A stretch of 8,016 nucleotides of DNA from Opitutales bacterium. GTDB lineage: Bacteria > Verrucomicrobiota > Verrucomicrobiia > Opitutales > Opitutaceae. The translations under genes and the position numbers were made by a program. Each line of letters opens with the position of its first letter. The stretch's first letter is position 1. The stretch lies in NCBI GenBank assembly GCA_021772595.1, contig JAJFLS010000493.1, positions 1-8,016 of the forward strand, given 5' to 3'. Shown here in pieces: positions 1 to 6,023 of this stretch. The notes below the pieces were generated by a model, which saw nothing but the letters and a program-made list of their open reading frames with translations, did not search any database and was not told the origin of the DNA.

Positions 1-1
1 G

Positions 2-547
2 AAGGCGTTTATCGTGCTCGATTCGCTTCCGGATGATCGATTCGTGGGAGAGGTGACGAAAATCGCCGTTTTGCCTGATGCCCAGAGCCGGTTCGGCAAT
101 AGCAATTTAAAAGTATACTCAACGGAGATCGTTGTTCAGGATAAGCTGCCCGATGTGAAGCCCGGCGTGTCTGCCAGAGCCGAAATCGTGATCGAGAATC
201 TGCAGAAGGTTCTCACGGTTCCGATACAATGCGTGACCACAGTCAAAGGAAAACAGGTTTGTTATGTTAAAGGCATCGGTGGGCCCAAGCCGGTCCCAGT
301 GAAAATCGGAATGTTCAATAACAAGTTTATCGAAATAAAATCGGGCCTGAAGTCGGGCGACCGAGTCCTCCTTGCTCCTCCAATCGATTCAAGCATCGAT
401 TTGGGCGGTTCCTTGATATATGAGGACGAAGAGGTCGATATGAAACCTTCGGAAAAAGTTAGCCAACCAGATCGCAGTCAGCAGAAGGAACAACGTCAGA
501 GGCCCGATAAGAATCAGAAACGTCCGCGCGATCGAAGCGACAGCTAA
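2..547 (+). CDS. HlyD/MacA-type periplasmic adaptor subunit, C-terminal part (5' truncated)
   Basis: This is the end of a membrane-fusion (adaptor) protein that would link an inner-membrane ABC transporter to an outer-membrane channel. The reading frame is open to the window edge (K-A-F-I-V-L-D-S before the first internal GTG at 14), so the true start lies upstream. The visible part looks like the beta-barrel and membrane-proximal domains: a segment with V-K-P-G-V-S-A-R-A-E-I-V-I, then V-L-T-V-P-I-Q and a strand-rich stretch ending in I-K-S-G-L-K-S-G-D-R-V-L-L, all usual near the C-terminus of MacA/HlyD proteins. The last 35 or so residues are a highly charged, low-complexity tail rich in Q, K, R, D and P, probably disordered. 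The ATPase gene follows after 50 nt and then the permease, which supports the adaptor role. The lipoyl-like and coiled-coil parts lie outside the window. The substrate cannot be told. Confidence 0.85.
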   Translation, partial: KAFIVLDSLPDDRFVGEVTKIAVLPDAQSRFGNSNLKVYSTEIVVQDKLPDVKPGVSARAEIVIENLQKVLTVPIQCVTTVKGKQVCYVKGIGGPKPVPVKIGMFNNKFIEIKSGLKSGDRVLLAPPIDSSIDLGGSLIYEDEEVDMKPSEKVSQPDRSQQKEQRQRPDKNQKRPRDRSDS

Positions 548-597
548 ACCGGTCGAAACGTTCTCTGGATTAATTTGTATTCGTATTTCTGATTCAT

Positions 598-1302
598 ATG
601 ATTTCTGAGCCCAAGACCATCATCGATATTCAGGATATCGTAAAGATATTCCAAGTAGGAGAGGTCGAGGTTCGCGCTCTTCGAGGAGTCAGCGTAGCCA
701 TCGAAGAAGGGACCTATGTTGCTATCATGGGTCCGTCGGGATCGGGTAAGTCTACCATGCTAAATATCCTGGGTTGCCTCGATCGGCCTACTACGGGTCA
801 ATATTTTTTGGGTGGAGAGAACGTCGCTCAAATGGATGACGATACCTTGTCCGCCATTCGCGGAAAAAGGCTGGGATTCATTTTCCAGTCCTACAACCTG
901 ATCGCGCAGCTCACTGTTATAGAGAACATCCAGGTGCCGCTCATCTACCAAGGCGTGAATTTGAAGGACTATGAGCAGAAATGTATAGAGCTGGCGGAAT
1001 TAGTTGGATTGCAAGACCGCTTGGATCACCGTCCCACTCAGTTGTCCGGCGGCCAACAGCAACGGGTGGCAATCGCTCGATCTCTGGTAAATGATCCACT
1101 GATGATCCTTGCAGACGAGCCTACGGGAAACCTCGATTCCAAAACCGGCGCGGAAGTCCTGGAGATTATCGACCGCCTTAATAAGCAGGGCAAAACCATC
1201 GTAATGGTTACGCACGATGACGACATCGCTCAACGAGCGGATCGAGTGATCCGTATGAAAGACGGGCGTGTTGACGAAGACGAAATTCGCGACCGCGATT
1301 AA
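598..1302 (+). CDS. ABC transporter ATP-binding protein, MacB/LolD type
   Basis: This is the cytoplasmic ATPase that would power the permease encoded next. The 234 residues are one complete nucleotide-binding domain of the usual family length. Visible motifs are Walker A G-P-S-G-S-G-K-S at residues 45-52, the Q-loop glutamine at 97 (F-I-F-Q-S-Y-N-L), the signature L-S-G-G-Q at 149-153, Walker B L-M-I-L-A-D-E at 168-174 followed by P-T-G-N-L-D, and the H-loop histidine at 206 (V-T-H-D). The A-D-E-P-T-G-N-L-D and F-Q-x-Y-N-L wording is typical of the MacB/LolD/FtsE branch. The ATG at 598 has no clear Shine-Dalgarno sequence, but the protein aligns with the family from its first strand, so this start is likely. 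In E. coli MacB the ATPase and permease are fused. Here they are separate, a common arrangement. The exported substrate is unknown. Confidence 0.95.
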   Translation: MISEPKTIIDIQDIVKIFQVGEVEVRALRGVSVAIEEGTYVAIMGPSGSGKSTMLNILGCLDRPTTGQYFLGGENVAQMDDDTLSAIRGKRLGFIFQSYNLIAQLTVIENIQVPLIYQGVNLKDYEQKCIELAELVGLQDRLDHRPTQLSGGQQQRVAIARSLVNDPLMILADEPTGNLDSKTGAEVLEIIDRLNKQGKTIVMVTHDDDIAQRADRVIRMKDGRVDEDEIRDRD

Positions 1303-1317
1303 TGGGATAACGCAATC

Positions 1318-2619
1318 ATGTTAACGGAAGCCATCACTCATCATCCGCTTTTCAATACCGTAAAACTCGGCATCAAGAGCCTTATGCTGCATAAATTGCG
1401 CTCAGGCCTGACGATGCTGGGCATGATTTTCGGCGTATGTTCCGTGATCGCGATGCTGGCCATTGGCGAAGGCGCGTCCCACGAAGCGCAGGAACGGATC
1501 AAACGCTTGGGTTCCACGAATATCATTATCAACAGCGTCAAGCCTCCTGAAGAACAAGACAACAATACCTCGGGGAGAAGTTTCGGTATCACGTATGGCC
1601 TCACGTACGATGATGCGTCCCGTCTTCAGTTTACTATCCCGAATGTAACGAGTGTATTGCCCATGCGAATCATTCGGGACAATGTTCGTTTCGATCGCTA
1701 TCAAGAACCCTGTCAGGTTATCGGAACCTTGCCTTCGTATCCCACAATGCAGGGAATCAATCTCGTGGCTGGACGGTTTCTTTCCATGATCGACGATAAA
1801 CATCAGCGGAATGTCTGCGTCATTACCGCAGGATTGGCCCATCGTTTGTTTCCCTACCAGACGCCTATCAACTCCACAATTAGGATACAAAACGTCTACT
1901 ATCAAGTGGTGGGTCTAATCAATGAAACCGGTACTGCGGAGCAACGTCCTCAAAAGGGCGAAATGGAGGGAGAACCGCTCGACAACAATGTATATATACC
2001 GCTATCGACGGTACGCTCACGCTTTGGCGAAACATTGGTCCGCCGCAATGCCGGAAGTTTCAGTTCCGAAACCGTGGAATTGCACCAGATCATTGTTAAA
2101 ATGAAGGACACTCAATCCGTCATTGCGGCTGAAAAGCAAATAAACAGTCTTGTGCGCCGCTTTCATGAGGTTAACGATTTCGAAATCATAGTGCCGCTTC
2201 AGTTGCTCCGTGAAGCCGAGGCCACCAAACGTATGTTCAACATCGTCTTGGGTTCGATCGCTGCTATTTCGCTTCTGGTTGGCGGTATTGGAATTATGAA
2301 TATCATGTTGGCCACCGTAACGGAGCGCACTCGCGAGATCGGCGTGCGTCGCGCGCTGGGGGCCAAGAAGAAAGACATCGTTACGCAATTTCTAATCGAA
2401 ACGGTTGTCTTGTCGATCGGCGGCGGACTGATCGGAGTAGTCCTGGGAGTTCTAGTTCCGCTGCTGGTCAGCGTTTCAACGGACATGGTAACGATCGTCA
2501 CTCCTTGGTCGGTGGGTCTGGCCTTTGGCATATCCGGCCTTACGGGAATCGCCTTTGGCATTTACCCCGCTTCCCAAGCGGCGGAATTGGATCCTATAGA
2601 AGCGCTTCGACACGAATGA
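1318..2619 (+). CDS. ABC transporter permease, FtsX/MacB family
   Basis: This is the inner-membrane subunit of a type VII (MacB-like) ABC transporter. The 433 residues show the family layout. After a short amphipathic lead comes TM1 (about 31-52, after H-K-L-R-S-G-L-T-M-L-G-M-I-F-G-V). A large periplasmic MacB_PCD-like domain follows (about 55-300), then TM2 (about 306-333), TM3 (about 357-384) and TM4 (about 395-416). Between TM2 and TM3 lies E-R-T-R-E-I-G-V-R-R-A-L-G-A-K-K-K-D-I, the coupling segment that contacts the ATPase. The C-terminus P-A-S-Q-A-A-E-L-D-P-I-E-A-L-R is the usual family ending. It starts 15 nt after the ATPase stop, so the two are almost certainly co-transcribed. Such permeases work mechanically on periplasmic substrates rather than moving them across the inner membrane. 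Candidates are peptides, siderophores, lipids or drugs, but nothing here decides which. Its TGA is part of an ATGA shared with the next gene. Confidence 0.95.
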   Translation: MLTEAITHHPLFNTVKLGIKSLMLHKLRSGLTMLGMIFGVCSVIAMLAIGEGASHEAQERIKRLGSTNIIINSVKPPEEQDNNTSGRSFGITYGLTYDDASRLQFTIPNVTSVLPMRIIRDNVRFDRYQEPCQVIGTLPSYPTMQGINLVAGRFLSMIDDKHQRNVCVITAGLAHRLFPYQTPINSTIRIQNVYYQVVGLINETGTAEQRPQKGEMEGEPLDNNVYIPLSTVRSRFGETLVRRNAGSFSSETVELHQIIVKMKDTQSVIAAEKQINSLVRRFHEVNDFEIIVPLQLLREAEATKRMFNIVLGSIAAISLLVGGIGIMNIMLATVTERTREIGVRRALGAKKKDIVTQFLIETVVLSIGGGLIGVVLGVLVPLLVSVSTDMVTIVTPWSVGLAFGISGLTGIAFGIYPASQAAELDPIEALRHE

Positions 2620-4115
2620 AATCTGCCACCGAATCGCCGGAGCTCCGAATGAGTCGTTGGCTTACGCGGCTTCAGGCGATCGGTTTTGGCCTTCTGCTTC
2701 TGCTCATTATCGAGGGCGCCTGTCGATTCGCAGGTTTCGGCGAAAAGGGAGTGGGGAACGACCCTTTTGTCGGCTTCAGCGCTCAGGAGCCGCTCTTCGC
2801 CCTCAATCCTTTGAGAAATCGCTACGAAACGCGCGTCGAGCGTTTGCTTTATTTCGTGAAAGACGGATTTCACCGTCATAAAGACTCGGATACGTTTCGA
2901 ATCTTCGTGTTTGGCGGATCAACTGTGCAAGGTCGGCCATACTCCATCGAAACGGCTTTTTCAAAATGGCTGCGGATCAACCTGGGGCTGGCTTTCCCGA
3001 ACAAGAAGTTCGAAGTCGTCAACTGCGGCGGCGTTTCCTACGCCAGTTATAGACTCGTTCCCATCGTAGAGGAATGCCTAGCTTACCAGCCCGACCTCTT
3101 TATACTGTGTACGGGTCAAAACGAGTTTCTGGAAGCGCGTACCTATGGTTCCTTGAAATGGCTGGCAAAGCCGCTGGGCCGACCCGTTAGAGCGATTCGA
3201 AGCCTCGCGACTTACCGAGCGATGGATAGTTTGTATCGGCGTATTCGAGGACCGGATTCAAAAAAAGCAAAGGCCGAGAAACCAACCATGAAAATGGAGG
3301 TCGACGCTCTGCTGGACTACCGACGAGGCTTGGAAGCGTATCATCGCGATTCGGATTGGCGTCGAGGGGTGATCGCTCATTTCCAGGAAAACATCCGTCG
3401 GATCCATGACATTTCGAAAGAAACGGCAGTGCCGCTGATGGTGCTGAACCCGCCTGTAAACGTGAAGGACAGTCCGCCCTTCAAGTCGGAACATGGGGAT
3501 GGAATAAGCGATGAGCAGAAAGGAGCCTACCAAGGCTTGATAAGCCAGGCCAACGATCATTACAGATCCGATGTAAGCAAGGCAGCTCGATATTTGCAGA
3601 AGGCCATCGATTTAGACCCGCAATATGCGCTTACTCATTACTCTTTGGCTCATTGCTATTTGGCTATGGGTGAATTTGCCAAAGCAGAGGAAAGTTTCCA
3701 GGCAGCTCTCGTTGAGGACGTGTGCCCGCTTCGCGTACTTCCTTCTATGAGGGATTTTATCGATGAATATTCCAATCAGAAACGTATCCCTTACCTGGAC
3801 TTGCAGAGCCTATTGGAAGAGCATACAGAGGCGCCGATACTGGGAAGCGAAATCCTGGTCGATCACGTTCACCCCTCTATCCGCGGTCACCAAATTATTG
3901 CCCAGGCAATCGCTGACCTGGTTATCGATGAATTCATCGAAGAAGCTATAGGTCCGGATTGGGAATCGACACGCTCCGAAGCCTATCAAGCCCACTTCAA
4001 TACGCTAGACGATCTTTACTATTCGCGCGGAAACATTCGACTGGACAACCTGCGCGCCTGGACAAAAGGCGAAACAGAAGGCCCCCCTATCGAAATGCAT
4101 GTGCCCATTGAGTGA
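2616..4115 (+). CDS. Membrane-anchored SGNH/GDSL-type hydrolase with inserted TPR
   Basis: This is a predicted periplasm-facing esterase or acyl/acetylhydrolase of unknown substrate. Counting from the ATG at 2616 (499 residues), a hydrophobic segment at about 21-33 follows W-L-T-R-L-Q and should act as a signal anchor. SGNH block I is F-V-F-G-G-S-T-V-Q-G with candidate nucleophile Ser102. The block II glycine is in N-C-G-G-V-S (138-139). Block III is T-G-Q-N-E with Asn169. Block V is V-D-H-V-H-P with Asp416 and His419, so the full S-G-N-H/D set is present. At about 318-366 lies a TPR-like stretch (Y-L-Q-K-A-I-D-L-D-P-Q-Y-A, then Y-L-A-M-G-E-F-A-K-A-E-E-S-F), placed between blocks III and V. 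I chose 2616 because it overlaps the permease stop as ATGA and Shine-Dalgarno sequences are weak in this window. The ATG at 2649 has a GGAG six bases upstream and is a real alternative; it keeps the anchor. Similar SGNH-TPR proteins are usually annotated without a function. Confidence 0.82.
   Translation: MKSATESPELRMSRWLTRLQAIGFGLLLLLIIEGACRFAGFGEKGVGNDPFVGFSAQEPLFALNPLRNRYETRVERLLYFVKDGFHRHKDSDTFRIFVFGGSTVQGRPYSIETAFSKWLRINLGLAFPNKKFEVVNCGGVSYASYRLVPIVEECLAYQPDLFILCTGQNEFLEARTYGSLKWLAKPLGRPVRAIRSLATYRAMDSLYRRIRGPDSKKAKAEKPTMKMEVDALLDYRRGLEAYHRDSDWRRGVIAHFQENIRRIHDISKETAVPLMVLNPPVNVKDSPPFKSEHGDGISDEQKGAYQGLISQANDHYRSDVSKAARYLQKAIDLDPQYALTHYSLAHCYLAMGEFAKAEESFQAALVEDVCPLRVLPSMRDFIDEYSNQKRIPYLDLQSLLEEHTEAPILGSEILVDHVHPSIRGHQIIAQAIADLVIDEFIEEAIGPDWESTRSEAYQAHFNTLDDLYYSRGNIRLDNLRAWTKGETEGPPIEMHVPIE
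2639..2642 (+). promoter_or_regulatory. Possible Shine-Dalgarno GGAG for the alternative SGNH start
   Basis: GGAG lies six bases before the in-frame ATG at 2649. It is one of the few well-placed Shine-Dalgarno-like sequences before a start in this window. If used, the SGNH protein would be 488 residues and would not overlap the permease gene. The motif is short enough to occur by chance. Confidence 0.3.
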
Positions 4116-4130
4116 CGATGTCAGAAGGCG

Positions 4131-4172
4131 GACGAGCGGATGCTCGGTCCCGTAGCGGGATGTCTGCGACAT
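4131..4172. repeat. Three tandem short hairpins
   Basis: Three inverted repeats follow one another almost without spacing. At 4131-4149, GACGAGC pairs with GCTCGGTC around GGAT, with one bulged G. At 4148-4160, TCCCG pairs with CGGGA around TAG. At 4160-4172, ATGTC pairs with GACAT around TGC. They begin 15 nt after the SGNH stop codon. No T-run follows, so they are not typical intrinsic terminators. They could stabilise the 3' end of the operon mRNA or be part of a dispersed repeat. Confidence 0.45.
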
Positions 4173-4233
4173 TCCGAAAACATTTCAAAGGTAGGGCTGC
4201 TTATCCCTAAGAGGGTGTCTAATGATTCGAAAT

Positions 4234-4310
4234 CGTAGGGTCGGCCCCTGCGCCATACCGCGATGGATGAAGCTCGGCTTGTGCGGTACGGCGCAAGCGC
4301 CGACCCTACG
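4234..4310. repeat. 77-nt imperfect palindrome (REP-like)
   Basis: The outer arms CGTAGGGTCGGC (4234-4245) and GCCGACCCTACG (4299-4310) are perfect reverse complements. After a 3-nt internal loop on each side, TGCGCC (4249-4254) pairs with GGCGCA (4290-4295). After one A/C mismatch, TACCGC (4256-4261) pairs with GCGGTA (4283-4288). The 21-nt tip contains a small AAGC/GCTT hairpin. The long, nearly uninterrupted pairing is well beyond chance. It looks like a dispersed intergenic palindrome, though only one copy is visible here. Confidence 0.75.
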
Positions 4311-4344
4311 GAATTAAATAAGTCAATTCGGCTAATCGTTGGAA

Positions 4345-4416
4345 CGGAACGGCGCCCGTTCGCTACCCTGAAAGCCGCTTCAAATAGGTAGCGTTCGGGC
4401 GCCGCCCCGAATTTTT
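4345..4416 (+). repeat. Second palindrome followed by a T-run; possible terminator
   Basis: CGGCGCCCGTTCGCTACC (4350-4367) and GGTAGCGTTCGGGCGCCG (4387-4404) pair at 16 of 18 positions; the two failures are the facing TT/TT bases. CGG (4345-4347) and CCG (4407-4409) extend the stem past a small AA/CC internal loop. TTTTT at 4412-4416 follows two bases later. That geometry could end plus-strand transcription from the exporter operon, but it lies about 230 nt past the last stop codon. It may instead be a palindromic element with a chance T-run. Confidence 0.55.
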
Positions 4417-4503
4417 CCAATTATTAAACTGCCTCTGTCGAAGTTGAACACTGACATGGGAGGCATTGACACTGTTGGCCCCAAAAGCGAAACTCGCCTG
4501 GTC

Positions 4504-5835
4504 ATGAAAACGAAATCGATCGCTCCAGCAATATCACTCGCGTTAGGCCTTTTAGCCTTTTCGGCGAACTCACCCGCAGCCGACGCTCTATCAGAGGCTG
4601 TTGAAAAAGACTACAATGAGAATCTGGGCTCTTTGTTCGACTACTTCCATCGCAATCCCGAGCTTTCAGGATTGGAGACCAAGACGGCAGCGCGCCTAGC
4701 GAAGGAGTTGCGTCAGGCGGGTTTCGAGGTAACCGAGGGAGTCGGGAAAACCGGTATCGTGGCTATCATGAAAAACGGCGAAGGTCCGCTGGTGATGATG
4801 CGAGCCGATATGGATGGGCTCCCGGTGAAGGAAAAGTCCGGCTTGCCGAACGCGTCGGAGGCAATGCAAGAGGACATGGAAGGGAATGTAGTTCCGGTCA
4901 TGCATGCGTGCGGGCACGATGTTCACATTACGAGCCTTGTCGGGACCGCGCGGAGGATGATGGCCTCTCGCGACGAGTGGTCGGGAACGCTGATGCTAAT
5001 CGGGCAACCCGCCGAAGAAAGAGTGTTCGGGGCACGTGATATGATGGAAGACAATCTGTGGAAGCGCTTTGGCCAGCCGGACTACGCGCTTGCTTTTCAC
5101 GTTTCGTCCAACGTGCCAAGCGGCAAGTTGGTGGCCGTCGAAGGCTCGCCGTATTCAGGAGCGGATACAGTTGACATCTTCATTCACGGCGTCGGCGCCC
5201 ACGGAGCGTATCCGCACCGTGGAACTGATCCAGTTGTCTTGGGTTCGCAGATTGTCCTCGCTTTGCAAACCCTCGTTAGTCGCGAATTGGCTCCGCGCGA
5301 GGCTGGGGTTGTCACGGTGGGCTCCTTCCATTCGGGAACGAAACACAATATCATTTCCGATCGAGCCCACTTGCAACTAACGGTGCGTAACGACAATCTA
5401 AATACCAGAAAAATTCTCCTCGATGGAATCAAGCGCATCGCTGAAAACTTGGGTCGAGTCGCAGGGCTTCCAGAGGACAAGCTGCCGGAGGTCGTTGTCT
5501 CCGAAGAGTGGGTACCTCCTACGGTAAATGACATACCGCTTGCCCAACGCTTGAAAGCAGTTTGGTCGGAGCAATTTGGGGAAGAGGTTTTTTATCTCAA
5601 TAAGCGACTGGGAATGGGTGCAGAAGATTTCCCTTTCTTCACGACGGATCCTTACATTCCTAGCGTCTACTTCTCAGTTGGAGGGACGCCTGCGGAAGAT
5701 TTCGCTCGGGAAGCGGCTGGGGGCGAGCCTGTCCCCTCGCACCATTCGCCATTGTTTAAGGTAGAAGCGGAGAGCTCCGTGCGGATGGGCGTGGAAGCGA
5801 CGGTTCACGCTTTGAAGGAGTTATTGCAAAATTAG
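4504..5835 (+). CDS. Exported M20D-family metallo-amidohydrolase
   Basis: This is a dinuclear-metal amidohydrolase of the hippurate / N-acyl-amino acid / IAA-amino acid hydrolase group, which cleaves an acyl group from an amino acid. From the ATG at 4504 (443 residues) the N-terminus M-K-T-K-S-I-A-P-A-I-S-L-A-L-G-L-L-A-F is a Sec signal peptide, with probable cleavage near residue 25-28 (S-P-A-A-D-A), so the enzyme should act outside the cytoplasm. Family motifs are M-R-A-D-M-D-G-L-P-V (99-108), H-A-C-G-H-D-V-H (134-141), G-Q-P-A-E-E (167-172), A-F-H-V (197-200), G-A-H-G-A-Y-P-H (231-238), G-A-E-D-F-P-F-F (372-379) and S-H-H-S-P (412-416). By analogy with plant ILL2, the metal ligands are Cys136, His138, Glu172, His199 and His413, with Glu171 as general base. 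The frame stays open upstream to a TTG at 4444 and an ATG at 4456, but those starts would bury the signal peptide. The substrate is not determined. It is followed by a terminator at 5857-5887. Confidence 0.93.
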   Translation: MKTKSIAPAISLALGLLAFSANSPAADALSEAVEKDYNENLGSLFDYFHRNPELSGLETKTAARLAKELRQAGFEVTEGVGKTGIVAIMKNGEGPLVMMRADMDGLPVKEKSGLPNASEAMQEDMEGNVVPVMHACGHDVHITSLVGTARRMMASRDEWSGTLMLIGQPAEERVFGARDMMEDNLWKRFGQPDYALAFHVSSNVPSGKLVAVEGSPYSGADTVDIFIHGVGAHGAYPHRGTDPVVLGSQIVLALQTLVSRELAPREAGVVTVGSFHSGTKHNIISDRAHLQLTVRNDNLNTRKILLDGIKRIAENLGRVAGLPEDKLPEVVVSEEWVPPTVNDIPLAQRLKAVWSEQFGEEVFYLNKRLGMGAEDFPFFTTDPYIPSVYFSVGGTPAEDFAREAAGGEPVPSHHSPLFKVEAESSVRMGVEATVHALKELLQN

Positions 5836-5856
5836 GGAGTACGTAGGTTGAGTAGT

Positions 5857-5887
5857 AGCTCAGTGCTTTAGCCTGAGTTTTGATTTT
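5857..5887 (+). terminator. Likely intrinsic terminator of the amidohydrolase gene
   Basis: CTCAG (5859-5863) pairs with CTGAG (5873-5877). A bulged T and a further GC/GC pair close on a TTTA loop, and an A-T pair and a G-T wobble extend the base of the stem. TTTTGATTTT follows at once (5878-5887). It lies 21 nt past the TAG stop. The orientation fits plus-strand termination only. Confidence 0.6.
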
Positions 5888-5893
5888 GGTAAC

Positions 5894-5912
5894 GGCCGAC
5901 CTCCGGGCGGCC
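5894..5912. repeat. Short GC-rich inverted repeat in the convergent gap
   Basis: GGCCG (5894-5898) and CGGCC (5908-5912) are reverse complements around a 9-nt loop that is itself GC-rich. No T-run follows on either strand, so it is not a standard terminator. It lies between the two converging genes. Confidence 0.4.
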
Positions 5913-5994
5913 AAACATGGACGATGTCCCTCTGAGCGCATAGGTGCTAACTTTACCTTAACTGATGAAAATCCATGCCGCATCCGCGTCGTAG

Positions 5995-6017
5995 CTACAC
6001 CGGGAATCCCGGTGTGG
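5995..6017. repeat. Strong hairpin just past the sucB stop
   Basis: ACACCGGG (5997-6004) and CCCGGTGT (6008-6015) are perfect reverse complements around AAT. A T-G wobble and a C-G pair extend the stem to 10 bp. It lies 6 nt beyond the sucB stop codon, read on the minus strand. No T-run follows on the minus strand, so it may protect the sucB mRNA 3' end or be a remnant of a repeat rather than an intrinsic terminator. Confidence 0.5.
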
Positions 6018-6023
6018 AAAATC

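Larger units (their letters stand above)
4116..4503. other. Gene-free, palindrome-rich intergenic region
   Basis: About 390 nt between the SGNH hydrolase and the amidohydrolase start have no reading frame that looks like a protein. The region holds three short tandem hairpins (4131-4172), a decayed-looking inverted stretch around 4191-4217 (G-rich arm, CTTA-TCCC-TAAG core), a 77-nt imperfect palindrome (4234-4310) and a second palindrome (4345-4409) followed by five Ts. Any promoter for the amidohydrolase gene must lie here, but I cannot identify a convincing -35/-10 pair. The density of inverted repeats suggests accumulated REP-like or miniature elements. Confidence 0.7.

Noticed and set aside
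1402..1905. Minus-strand open frame of 167 codons opposite the permease
   Set aside because: The permease on the plus strand is certain and this frame shows no protein-like features.
2505..2615. Longer SGNH frame reaching back into the permease gene
   Set aside because: It would overlap the conserved permease C-terminus by over 100 nt. The ATGs at 2616 or 2649 give a normal signal-anchor N-terminus.
4121..4420. Minus-strand open frame of 99 codons in the intergenic region
   Set aside because: It is made almost wholly of the palindromes at 4131-4172, 4234-4310 and 4345-4409, has no recognisable domain, and its composition follows the repeats. It is best read as chance.
4444..4503. Upstream TTG/ATG starts for the amidohydrolase
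   Set aside because: They would place 16 to 20 polar residues before a clear signal peptide that starts with M-K-T-K at 4504.
5756..5983. Minus-strand open frame of 75 codons across the convergent gap
   Set aside because: It overlaps the 3' end of the amidohydrolase gene and runs through the terminator hairpin; there is no domain and no ribosome-binding site.
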